A stretch of 64,000 nt of DNA from Sporothrix humicola (Eukaryota > Ascomycota > Sordariomycetes > Ophiostomatales > Ophiostomataceae): positions 62,001 to 126,000 of the forward strand of contig WNYE01000088.1 of the NCBI GenBank assembly GCA_021396245.1, in the 5' to 3' direction. Below the pieces are notes generated by a model that did not search any database, was not told where the DNA came from, and saw nothing but the letters and a program-made list of their open reading frames with translations. The first letter of the stretch is position 1; each line of letters begins with the position of its first letter. Shown here piece after piece: positions 43,554 through 53,866 of this stretch. Made by a program: the position numbers and the translations under genes.

Positions 43554-45000
43554 ATGGCGGAAGGACTCTCCAAGGATGAAATCATCAGCTCCTTTTGCGG
43601 CATCACGGGCGTGTCCTCGTCAGAGGTGAGTACCCAGTGACTTTATTGACATTGGCGGTCCGACAACAGCTAACGCACTTCCCCCCAGGCCACCGACTTT
43701 TTGAACGATGCCGACTGGGACGCCGACGCCGCCCTCGCCGAGTTCTACCAGAGACAAGAAGAAGGAGATGCTCCGGAGGGTGCTTCGGGTGCTGGTGCTA
43801 CAGCTGAATCTGGCGCATCTGGCGGCTTCGCGACGGCCAACCCCGCCTACACGGGCCCCCGAACCCTCGACGGCCGCCCGGCACCACATTCCTCTAGAGC
43901 TGCGGCACCTTCGTCCTCCCGGCAAGCACCCAAACGCAAGGGCCTCGTGACATTGAGCTCGCTGCAGGGTGGCGGCGGCGGTGCCCATGCCGGCCATGGC
44001 CACGGCCACGACGACGACGATGACGACGACTACGATGACGACGATGACGAGAACCACGGCCGCGGCGACCTGTTTGCCGGCGGCGAAAAGTCGGGCCTGG
44101 CCGTCCAGGACCCCACCATGGGCGGGCCGTCGAGCGATGCCCGCCGCGTCATGCGGGACATCGTGGCCAAGGCGAAGGCGTAAGCACCCTCCCCACGGAA
44201 TGTCAATTGAATCATGCTAACAGCCTAGTAACCACCAAGCACGCGAGGAGCCGGCGGCGGCGCCGTCGCGGTTCCGCGGATCCGGCCAGACGCTGGGCGG
44301 CGAGGGCACCGAGTCGCGGACGATTCCCGACCCCCGCGCAGCACCTGCTGCCGCAGGTGCTGGCGCTGGCCCCAACGCTCCCCGCGAAGACGCCGAGCAG
44401 CGCGTCCTCCATATCTGGCAGGACGGCTTCAGCATCGACGACGGCCCGCTGCACCGCTACGACGACCCGCAGAACGCGGCCGACCTCCAGATGATCCGCC
44501 AGGGCAGGGCGCCGCTGCATCTGATGAACGTCCCCTTTGGACAGGCTGTCGACATTAAGTTGCACGAGCACGAGGAGGCGTGGCACCAGCTGCCGCGGGT
44601 GTACCGGCCGTTTGCGGGCGAGGGCCGGCGGCTGGGCGCCCCTGTGCCGGGGGCGAGTGAGTCGATCGCTGAGGGTACCTCCGCAGCGCCAGCTGCGGCA
44701 GCACCGGCCTCTTCCTCGTCTTCCGCCGCCGCACCCACTGTGGACGACAGCCAGCCCATTGTCAATATCCGCGTGCAGCTGCCCGACGGCCGACGCCTGC
44801 CGGCGCGCTTCAACACCACGCACACGATCAACGACGTCTACGCCTTTGTCGAGCAGAACCTGCCCGCGTCGGCAACACAGGGCCGCGCGTGGGTGCTGGC
44901 CACAACGTTCCCCAACAAGGAGCACACGGACAAAGCGCTGGTGCTGGGCGAGACGGACGAGTTCAAGCGGGGCGGTGCGGCGGTTGTGAAGTGGGTGTAG
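43554..45000 (+). CDS. SHP1: Cdc48/p97 cofactor Shp1 (p47, UBX domain)
   Basis: Three exons, 43554-43625, 43689-44179 and 44229-45000, give 444 residues. The second intron ends TGCTAACAGCCTAG. Of its two possible acceptors, only the TAG keeps the frame. Residues 1-45 are the UBA-like domain, with the intron inside it. A run of His/Gly then Asp (HAGHGHGHDDDDDDDYDDDD) precedes LFAGGEKSGLAVQDP, a Cdc48-binding SHP-box-like segment. SEP is at about 245-330 (RVLHIWQDGFSIDDGPLHRY, GRAPLHLMNVPFGQAVDIKL) and UBX at about 362-444. It recruits Cdc48 to ubiquitinated substrates and in membrane fusion, autophagy and Glc7 regulation. An AATAAA is at 45019-45024. Confidence 0.94.
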
Positions 45001-45370
45001 ACAGAGAGGAGATGTCACAATAAAAATATGGTATGCTTTATTACGGCATGAGGAGGTACATCAGATAGACCGTGCTGCCAGTTTATTTTCCTTGTATTCT
45101 TTGACTTTGTTCTATGGTAGCATCACATGGAATCGCATTGATAACGTTCACGAAAGACCTGCAAGAATGACCATATCGCTGTTGATTGTGCTAACTAGAG
45201 TAATGTGAAATGCAAATGAAATGCAAAATGCCATGATCGTTTGTCGTCCAGCTCGTTCCCAAAAATATGCCGTAATAGTATAGTCCTGTTCCAAAACGCC
45301 GCATAAAGAGTATTCCTCATTCATCCGTACCGCACTCGGGTATCGTCCTTTTCTCCCCTTTTCCTCAGCC
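45001..45370. other. convergent 3' regions of SHP1 and GTR1
   Basis: Untranslated 3' sequence with an AATAAA at 45019. No gene seen. Confidence 0.6.
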
Positions 45371-46609
45371 TCATGCGTAAACAGGTCCTCCATAGGGGTT
45401 GTTACCTCCGTATTGTTGTTGTTGCTGCTGCTGACCCTGCTGACCCTGCCCTTGTTGTCCCTGCCCCTGAATCTGCTGCTGATCCTTGTTCGTCACAACG
45501 CCCACCGGCACGTCCAAGAACTCGAATTGCTTGGCCGCAATCTGCGTATTGAGCAGCGCCGAGTTGAAGCGTGCCTCGCCGGGCGGCAGCACCACCAAAA
45601 TGTACGTGTTGGTCGTAAACTTGCCGATAAACAGATTGAAGCGCACGCCGAAGCGCAGCTCAAACAGCTTGAACTGCTCGGCGTTGCGGGGCGTGCCCGT
45701 GTAGCGTGCCAAGGAGCTCTTGAAGCTCTTCAAAATGTTGCTCATGCGCTCGAAGCGGTCTTCGCAGGGGTTGGACGCGCCCTCGGCCGAGTTCCAGTGG
45801 GAGACAACCAGAAAAGAGGTGCGCTCAAACAGGAGTATCTCTTCAGCTTCGACGAGGCGCCCGAGGTGGCCCAGGTTTGTTTCGATGAGGGCCAAATTTG
45901 GGACAAGATCGTGGATGATGCTGGCCCAGGCCTTGTAGAGGGACTGGTCCCAGATGCTCGTGGCAAAGGGTGTCAGCTCCAGCTCGGGCAGGTCGCCGTC
46001 GTACTCTGGGCTGTCGCCGCCTCTGTCGCCGCCGCCAGCACCGTCCGCACTCCCGCCGTCCGACAGCACCTCGCCGCGCGCATTGTCCCGCACGATCTGC
46101 AGGTACTCGGCCGTCTTTTGCTTGACGAGGCGTACCCGTTCCTCAAAGACGGCCTCCCGCGACGCCGCCACAATCAGGTCCATCTTGTGGATCAGCACGA
46201 AAACCTTGGCGCCCGACGAGTATTGTGTGAGGGCCGAAATCACAGACACGTACGTCGCCAGGTCCCGCTCGACGTCGCGCGACTCAATGTCAAACACGTA
46301 AATCAAGACGCCGACATTCGAAAATACGTGCTGGCGCTGTTGCGACAGATAGTTCTCCGTAAAGGCTTCCTGCCCACCGCAGTCCCACAAGTTGAGCGTC
46401 AGGTTGCCCAGGAACTTGACTTGGGAGAGGTCGATGTCGATCGTGGCACCAAGCCGCCGGGTGTCTCGCGCGAGATAGCTGCTGAAAATGATGGAGCGCA
46501 TGGACGACTTGCCGGAGCCGCTCTTGCCCATGAGGAGGACCTTGCGCTTCTTAGGCTTCTTGACCTCGCTGCGCATGTCGGCGCCGAAGAAGGGGATGCT
46601 TTCGGCCAT
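45371..46609 (-). CDS. GTR1: Rag-family GTPase Gtr1 (TORC1 regulator)
   Basis: A single exon of 412 residues. GTPase motifs near the N-terminus are VLLMGKSGSGKSSMRSIIFS (P-loop), GATIDIDLSQVKFLGNLTLN, LWDCGGQEAF (switch II) and LIHKMDL (G4). The Rag C-terminal roadblock domain follows, with VNKDQ-preceding segments such as FGVRFNLFIGKFTTNTYILV. Gtr1 pairs with Gtr2 on the vacuole in the EGO complex and signals amino acids to TORC1. It is longer than yeast Gtr1 (310 residues) because of an Asp/Gly-rich insert (about 180-215) and a Gln/Gly-rich tail that ends GGNNPYGGPVYA. The GTR2 gene is not in the window. Confidence 0.95.
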   Translation of the reverse strand: MAESIPFFGADMRSEVKKPKKRKVLLMGKSGSGKSSMRSIIFSSYLARDTRRLGATIDIDLSQVKFLGNLTLNLWDCGGQEAFTENYLSQQRQHVFSNVGVLIYVFDIESRDVERDLATYVSVISALTQYSSGAKVFVLIHKMDLIVAASREAVFEERVRLVKQKTAEYLQIVRDNARGEVLSDGGSADGAGGGDRGGDSPEYDGDLPELELTPFATSIWDQSLYKAWASIIHDLVPNLALIETNLGHLGRLVEAEEILLFERTSFLVVSHWNSAEGASNPCEDRFERMSNILKSFKSSLARYTGTPRNAEQFKLFELRFGVRFNLFIGKFTTNTYILVVLPPGEARFNSALLNTQIAAKQFEFLDVPVGVVTNKDQQQIQGQGQQGQGQQGQQQQQQQYGGNNPYGGPVYA

Positions 46610-47418
46610 GCTGGGCGGGAGAGGGTAGACCGGTAAAGGTGTTGTCGAGGAAGAGGTTGGGATCTAAGCTGGATGGCCAGCTCGGAGTAAGGCAGCCACT
46701 CAAGCTGCACTTGTAACTGTAGTCGCTCTGCTATCGTCTCATTCGTTTCTTTGCCAGTTTCTGTATCGTCAATCGTTTGCGCTTGTCGTGAGGCTGGTGA
46801 AGTCGTGTTCCTGTCGTGGTGTTGTTGAGTTGACGTTGAGGTCGAGCTTGGAGAAAGGCGGGGAGGCCGGGAGAGTTGAGATGCAAAAGCCGCCAGGCTG
46901 ATGTGTGTTTTGCCAACTTGTTGCTCATTGTGGCCCGTGCACAGCCGTCATCCGCTGGAGCGCGGCTGGTGGGGGTGCTGAGCGAGCGATTCAAAGCCGC
47001 TGAGGAGAGACAGCTTTGATAGCTGACCCCCGCGCTAACAGCTCCATAGATAGGGCGCTATCGACACTATCAGCGATCAGTGATCAGAGTGGGACTAAGC
47101 TCAAAGATGCATCGTCATCAGAACTTTATCAAACATCATGTTACATTTTATTCTTTCTTAAATCATTATGTGCTTGCAGTCGGACTTTTCTCCTAACAGT
47201 CTCGACCCCCTTTTCATGAAAATGCACCCATTACGGTCGGAGACATCCGCTCCTTCCCTTTTCACTGCACACCCTCCTTCCCAGTCAGCCAGTCTCCCAT
47301 CTGATGTTGGCCCCCAACCCTATGCATTTCCCGTCCCAACGTCCATTTTAGAAACCTCCAATCCCAGCTTCACTTTTGATTTCTTCTTATCTCCTCCTTC
47401 TTCCCACATCTGCACACC
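46610..47418. other. GTR1 promoter and 3' region of the MpaB-like gene
   Basis: No gene recognised. The GTR1 promoter occupies the left part. Short frames on both strands in the right part are without domains. Confidence 0.6.
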
Positions 47419-48853
47419 TCACCCAAATGGACACCCTCCCGTCCGGGCCGTCCGCAGTCGCTCAATCTCGGCCTCGGTCTCGTCCTTGCCGACGCCCATG
47501 AAGCTGTTGGGCCCCAGGTCCTCGACCAGAAACCCTTCCGGTAAATAGGTTTTGCCCGCCTTCTTGCCCTTGTACTCTTCGGTGCGAGCATCGCCCGGCA
47601 CGGCACCCCCGACAGCCCGCATCAGCAGCGCCAGTGGGCCCCACCGGTTCCAAAAGGTGGGCGCATTGTACCACGGGTGCGTCAGATACTCGTTGAGGCG
47701 GACGCGGCCCGTGACGGGGTCGGCTTTGGAGGAAGCAACGCGGTAGACACCGATCCGGGGGAGGGCAAAGAACCGTAACAGGAAACGGCGGACGGCGAGG
47801 GACCCAAACGTCACCAGACAAGCGGCCACGCCAGGATCGTCATAGGCAAACGCCTCGCGCATACGGTCGCCCATGAGGACGGTCATGGCCTCGATGCAAA
47901 AGTTTTTGAGGAACGGCGGCACGAGCTGAACGAGCATGGCGGTGAAGCGGCGCGCGGGCGGGATGTTGGCTGGGTAGGGGCGCATAAAGTTGCGTTCGTA
48001 CTCCAAAGCCCAGGCGGAGATGTCGTCGACAAACTCGAGGCCGTCCTTCCAGCTGCGGTCGGCGCCTTTGGCCAAACCCTGCGTGCCTGGACCAGAGGCG
48101 GACGTTTGGGTCGGCCCATACTGGATGCCCATGGCGTCGCCGATGCCCATCCAGAACACGCCGAGGGCACAACGCTCCAGGTCGGTGAGGGCGCGCCACT
48201 CGTAGCGCGCAATGAACCGGATGGGCTCGGTGATGCAGGCCGACAGCGTGTACATGAGGTCGGCATTGCGGATCTGGCCGGCGTACTTGTTGTGGAGGTA
48301 GTTCATGCGGGCAATGGCCTGGAGGGCCCTCTTGGAGGTGGGGGGGTTGACCGAGAACCTACAGTGTGAGCATTCATATCATTTTCTCGGGTGTTCTTGG
48401 GGGCGGGACCTACTCGCTCATGATCACCAGGGTGTCGGCGGCGCGTTTGGCGGCGGGGCCTTCGTCGGTGACGGCCCGCGTGGCCCCCACGACTTTGGAA
48501 ATGGTCGGGATCCCGTACGTCTTGAAGATGCCAAACTCGATTGCCAAAGTGTACATGAAGGGGAACTCGCGCTGCTGGATGCAGGCCAGGATGGCCTGGG
48601 CGTCGTCGGTCGTCATTTTGGCGAGCGAGGCACGGTCGGTGGTGTACTCGAAATCGCGCTGGCGGTACATGGATTTCTGGCGGCGGAAGCGGAGGAGCTG
48701 GCAGATGCCGACATAAACCACGAAAAGACCCAAAGCCATGCTGAGACGGGGAGACTCGATGGCAGCGGACAGCAAGGCGGCGATCTTGGGATTCAAGATA
48801 CCGGCAGTGGCCGTCCCACCGTCGTCGTCCGTGAGGTTGAACGTGTCGCCCAT
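47419..48853 (-). CDS. ER-bound oxygenase, MpaB/rubber-oxygenase (DUF2236) family
   Basis: Two exons, 48853-48414 and 48358-47419, give 459 residues. The intron uses a GTAGGT donor; the join restores VIMSEFSVNPPTSKRALQAI. I start at 48853 (context AACAATGGG). A membrane helix is at about 35-55 (LSMALGLFVVYVGICQLLRF), placing the protein as a single-pass membrane protein, likely ER. Family motifs follow: REFPFMYTLAIEFGIFKTYG, MNYLHNKYAGQIRNADLMYT, ITEPIRFIARYEWRALTDLE, ERCALGVFWMGIGDAMGIQY. Relatives include MpaB of mycophenolic acid biosynthesis, which cleaves a farnesyl chain, and bacterial rubber oxygenase. The fungal paralogue is often not in a metabolite cluster and here there is no such cluster. 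Substrate unknown. Confidence 0.85.
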
Positions 48854-50517
48854 TGTTGCGTGATACAGTGGATGTGGAAGCTGTGATGCAAATGGCAATA
48901 TGGAGATGATAAAGGTAAGTCGAACAAATGAGTCGAACAAGGGTGAACAAAGGTGAACAAATAAAAAGGGAAGTGTAAGATGGAGGATATCTAGATGGGC
49001 TCGATGATCATGGGGTGAATATGGAAAAAGAGAGGGAGGGAGAGAAGACGAGGCTTGTGCCTCGTCACAACATTGCGTGAAGGTGAAAACGTAAAGGCGC
49101 GAAAGCGTGAAAACGCTTGTAAGTGATTGCGTAGTATCAAGAACAGGATACTGTGAATTGACCGTGAAAAAGGTGGGAGGGCATGACCCGATCAGGTGGC
49201 CATGTCCGTCGACCTGCCGCATTCACATCGAGTCGACAACCTTGTCACTAATTCTTGATAGAGGTACAAGTACAGATTGGTATCTTTTCCCAATTGTTGC
49301 CAGATTGTTACCAGGCACATGGGAGGATATGGAACGGCTTCCGATAGGAACATGCAGAGAGAATACTCAATAGTAAACAGTTGAACGATCTCCTGCATGC
49401 ATCAGTGTTACCGTGTCTATCCTACGCAGCACTTATGTAAAAATCACGCAACATTATCATCTGTTTTTGCGTTTTATCAGTTTTCTCTTATTGTCTTGTT
49501 TCTCTCGTTTCCCCTCTTCCGTATGCTGTTTCATTGCACCGCGTACAGTACCCTGTTAAGTGCCCTCTCTTCTCCTGCCGCCGGCTCGGTCCATTGCAAC
49601 CATGCCATTGTAAAGGAGGGGGCTTGCATCCCAGCCAGCCACGTACCAGAGAGAAGACAATGCAAATCTTTCGAGTTTACAGTCAAGGACAGAAAGTCTT
49701 GGCTGGCTGCGGACCAAAGCGGATAGAATTCCGTGGGATTCGAGTACGCCGTGAGTGTTCCCATGCCCAGAGTACACATCATGATAACTTTTGGGCATTA
49801 ACACAATCACTTGCATTTGTATTCTGCATTTTCTATCTTGTACACGACAAGCACCAACGAGGAACGTGGCATAAATTGGATCGTAGAGTGGGCGACAGAG
49901 ACTCGATGACGAACCTAGCAAAAACACAGAGTCCTTGTTGGGACCGTGCATCGTCGGGATGCCCGACAGTCTGGTTCTCGGTGTAGGGCACGACAGATCT
50001 GATGGATTGGCAGACAGGATGGGACGGTTGTATGCCAGTCATACTGGTGGTTGTGAGAGGGCGAGTGTATTTGCGTTGAATGTCAGCCGTGACCAATGTT
50101 GTATTTGGGCATGAGTTTATGAGCAGGTCAGGCACGACAGCTCTCTTGTCATCAACTTTTTTGAGGCAAGAACAGGCGTGAGTTGCCGTCTTTGTGACGA
50201 AGATACGTCACTTGGCACTTGTTGTTAACAAACGTCGAGTTATCCACTCAATTTTTCATATGATGCATTCACATCGAGATGGCCCCCTTTTGTAGTTGAT
50301 GTTTTGATGTTGTTTTTGTATTGTCTTGTTATATCTTTTTTGGGTTTCCTTTCTATCCTTCCCTTTGTACAGTACACCGTAGACTCTCCTCTTCTCCAAG
50401 GTAAATGTTGTAGTTGTGTTTATGAGAGCCACCAAGATCAATCAAACAAAAGCCAAAGAACAAAAGAAATGCGTTGCAAATGTAGACTCCTAATCAATCA
50501 CCACCTCCCTTTGTCGC
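48854..50517. other. intergenic: MpaB-like promoter and SDH3 3' region
   Basis: No supported gene. Just upstream of 48853 the minus-strand sequence is C/T-rich, as in other leaders in this window. The frames between 49.4 and 50.1 kb have no recognisable domain. Confidence 0.55.
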
Positions 50518-51264
50518 CTACCAGAACAGGGCCAGACCCAGCGCACCCGCAACACTGGCCACCCAGATCGCATTCGTCGTCTTGGCAATGTCGGCCTTGG
50601 CAAAGCCCTTGACGGCCGTATCCCACACGAGGTGGCGGATGCCGTTGAACGAGTGGAAGAGGAAGGGGAAGGCGGCGAGCGTCTTGAGGACGACCTTGGC
50701 GGCGACGGGCAGGCTGGCGGCGAAGGCGACGAGCGAGGCGGACTCGAGGTGCCAGCCAACGAGGGGGGCGACCAAATAACCGAGGGAGCCGGCGTAGAGG
50801 GCGCCGGCGTAGGCCATGCCCGTGTAGCGCTGCATAATCGAGGCGCCGTACCAGATCTGGGCCGGGTCGTAGATGGTGAGATGGGGCGAGACGGGGCGGT
50901 TGAGGCGCTGGTTGGCGAGAACCTTGTTGGCCTCATCGTGGGAGAGCTTCTGGGTGGTGACGGGGCGGGACTGTGCCTGGATCATCGAGCGGACGACGAT
51001 GCCGCGGGCGATGCTAGGGGAGACGAGGGCCGTCGAGGGCTTGGCGGCAGCTGTGAGGAGATGTTAGTATGTGTCAATTGGGTGGGCAATCCATGGCGAC
51101 GATGCGATCAATTGATGTGGAACGTCAGTTTGTCGTCGTCGTCGTCGTCGTCGTTGTGGGCATCATCGCATCGGTCGCCATGTGACTGAATGGCTGAAGA
51201 TTGGGGAGGACTGAAAGAACGAACCTCTCCGGAGCGCCATCATGCCTACCCGCTGGGCATTCAT
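50518..51264 (-). CDS. SDH3: succinate dehydrogenase cytochrome b560 subunit Sdh3
   Basis: Two exons, 51264-51225 and 51050-50518, give 190 residues. The donor is the unusual GTTCGT and the intron ends TACTAACATCTCCTCACAG. Exon 1 encodes MNAQRVGMMALRR, the start of the presequence. RPVSPHLTIYDPAQIWYGAS is the family signature, followed by SIMQRYTG, which binds ubiquinone and heme in relatives. Three membrane helices follow, with the heme-ligand His region FHSFNGIRHLVWD near 150. Sdh3 and Sdh4 anchor complex II in the inner membrane and pass electrons to ubiquinone. CCAAT is at 51563 and CACGTG at 51701 upstream. The intron contains a (TCG)7 microsatellite. Confidence 0.92.
51133..51153 (+). 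repeat. (TCG)7 microsatellite in the SDH3 intron
   Basis: Seven perfect TCG units at 51133-51153, entirely inside the intron, so length changes would not alter the protein. Confidence 0.85.
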
Positions 51265-52307
51265 TGTGATGTGTGAGGGGAGATGTGAGGAAGAAGGAAA
51301 AGGCGACAGAGAATTGTTGTCGTCGTCGATGGATGTCGAGGTCGATCGTTAAAGTCGAAATCGAAGCAAAGTCAATGTTGTTGCGACAAAATTCGTGATG
51401 CCTCTCTCCAATTCAATTCCATGCAATGCAATTCCGGCTCGATTTTTCGGGCTTCCTCGGCTTTCACAAGCACTTTCTGGGCTTCTGGGGAGAAATGCTA
51501 GGCTGTGACTGGGGCAGTTTGGGGGCACTGGGGGACTGGCTCGCGTGCTGGAGTGAATCCCGCCAATCAACGCGCCGCCGATTCTGTCCGTCTCGTCATC
51601 ATCCCCGCCAGCACATGCTAGCCAACGACAGCGAGAGCCAGCGAGCGAGGACAGACGAAGAGCGATCGGAACAATATTTTGCCTTACTGTCAAGGTGGGT
51701 CACGTGCAGTCTCCACCCAAGCTCTCCAAAACAGTGTAAAATTTCCGCGATCTTGACTTTGGCTTCTCTCCTTTCCTCTTCTCTTTCTTCTTCAGATAGA
51801 AAACGAGTGCTCTTGCGCACGCTTGGTCGGGGTCTTGTCCATGGCCAAGCGGTGCGCAGCGGGGAGAGGGAGAGGCATTCTGTCTCTTTCACTTTCTGTA
51901 TTCCAAGGGTGTTCGGAGAAGAACAGATCCTTCGTTAATCTCTGTCATCAGTTGTCCCATCTGGTGATTGTTTCATTTTTGAGATCTACATTACTCCCAC
52001 ATTTTACGACTACTGTATAATGCTTCTTTGCTATTGATTTGAACTCATTGTGATCAATTGGGTATTCTCGGCTCGATGGCCTACGTCTCGCTATGCTATA
52101 GCTAGGAGCTGGTTCTCGCTCACTTGCTCGCCTTCGCACCTTCCCTAACTCGCCTCAATTTAAACTTGACTTGTCAACCCTCAATCTCCAGCCCGCTGCC
52201 CTGCTTCGTCCATCTTGAGACCTTCCCCGTCCACCCCTTCAAAACACACCCGGTTGCCCAGTCCTCTCGTCGCCCGACAATCGTCACGGCTCGTCTTGTC
52301 GCTCAAC
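51265..52307. promoter_or_regulatory. SDH3 promoter with CCAAT and CACGTG motifs
   Basis: No gene was seen. CCAATCA is at 51563-51569 and CACGTG at 51701-51706, about 300 and 440 bp upstream of SDH3. The right part is the 3' UTR of the next gene. Confidence 0.55.
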
Positions 52308-53866
52308 CTAGTAGAAAGCGTTCAGGGCACCAGTAATGATGCCCTCCACCGACCGCTCGCGGGCCACCTTGAAGGAGGCTGATATGTTAGCACTTAGCTA
52401 TAAGAAAGAAAATATAAGGGAGGCAACTCACTCAAATCGCGTAGTACCGTGTCCCGCATCAGCTCCGGCAGCTGGTCCAGGTCCTCGGCCGTCGCGGCCG
52501 GCCCGTTGGCATCGCAAAAGATGCCGCGCTCATCCAGGTACCAGCGGTCCAGGATCGTCCGCAGACAAACCGCAAACAGCTGCCGGTCGCCCAGCAGACG
52601 CGCTGTGAACATGACGTACAGCCAGTCCTCGGGGCCGATGACGCTGCTATCGAGTGTGCGGCGGCAGCGCGGGTTATTCGTCACAGAACGCATCCACGTC
52701 TCGGCGCGCGAGCGGAAGCGGTCAGACGTCGGCGAACCTGTGACGCTTGGGGAGAGGGATGCGGTGCTGCCGTTGCCGTTGCCGCTGCCGAGCATCTGCG
52801 GTTTCTGGTCGTCTTCCGCTGCCAAAACGCCAATCTGGGAGGCAAACATGGCCGCATACGCCAGAACACGGGCGGGCAGGTCTGGAGGTGTTGTGGGCGG
52901 CGGGCCGCGAGGCGTCGTGGCAGGGGCCATTCCGGGGCGGAGGCGGTTGCTGTTGGAAGGTCCGCCGTAGTTGTTGTTGCTGACACGGCTGTCATCCTGG
53001 CCGTCCGCCCCCGTGTGCAGCACCTGCAGCAGCCAGAACATGCCCATCACGCCCGCATTGTCCGTCACAACGGTGTCGTAGTCGTTGGTGCCCTGCAGGC
53101 AGACGTGCTGCCAGCCACGCGCGACGGCGTGCATTCGTCGGGAGCTGGCAATGAACGTCGTGGAAATGCGAGGGTGGCCGACGCGCTCAAGGTGCACGAT
53201 GACGTGGGCCGAGCCGCCCTCCTTGATCACCATCTCGCGGTAGCGGTCCCGGGTGTCGTCGTCGTCGACGTTGTCGCCACTTTCGCTGTTATATCCAGCG
53301 CCACTCTCGTAACGCTCGTCGCATGAGCCACCCGTCTGTGAACCAGAGTAGCCCTCACTCGCGGTATTATCGCAGTGGTCGTAGTCGTACTCGTAGCCGT
53401 CGTTGTCGTCGTTGTTGTCGTTGTCGTAGTTTTCGGGCTCTTTGCTCAAGTTGTCAACGACCTGGTCCCACGGCTCCATCCGGCGGTTGGATCTGCCGCT
53501 GGTTGAGTAGCCACTCTCATGGTTACGGCCACGGCTTCTTGCACGCCCCTTGCCACGCTCCTGACCACGCTCCTCCCGCTCGCGCTGCTTGGCCTCCGCT
53601 TTCGCCTTGGCCTGCTCCTCTTCCTGCTGTTTTCTCAGCTTCTCCTGTTCTTCCACAGAACCGGGCCAGCTAGTGAACATTTGCGAGCTTCCTGGCGCCC
53701 CCAGGAACTGCGGCTGGGGCTGGACGGGGCCGGGGCCGAAAGGCTGGTTGGAAATGGGGGCATAGAAGCCGCCCAGGTTTTGTGTTGTAAAGTACCCGGT
53801 CTGGCCGGGTGCACCATAGCCTGGCGGCGGATAGGCTTGGAGGTAGGGGAATTGGTTATAGGCCAT
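52308..53866 (-). CDS. uncharacterised fungal protein, possible BTB-related C-terminus
   Basis: Two exons, 53866-52432 and 52378-52308, give 501 residues. The intron has GTGAGT and TGCTAACATATCAG. The N-terminus is Pro/Gly/Gln-rich (YPPPGYGAPGQTGYF). Residues about 70-125 are a charged Glu/Lys/Arg coiled region, followed by an Asp/Asn/Tyr-rich acidic stretch at about 140-200. The remaining half appears folded: SAHVIVHLERVGHPRISTTF, GVMGMFWLLQVLHTGADG, PEDWLYVMFTARLLGDRQLF, LRTILDRWYLDERGIFCDAN, ERSVEGIITGALNAFY. The W-L-Y-V...LGD-x-x-LF pattern resembles the segment after the BTB domain in some fungal BTB-like proteins, a weak hint only. I do not recognise the gene. Confidence 0.7.

Noticed and set aside
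45413..46636. 407-codon + strand frame over GTR1
   Set aside because: Antisense shadow of a confident GTPase gene; translation has no domain.
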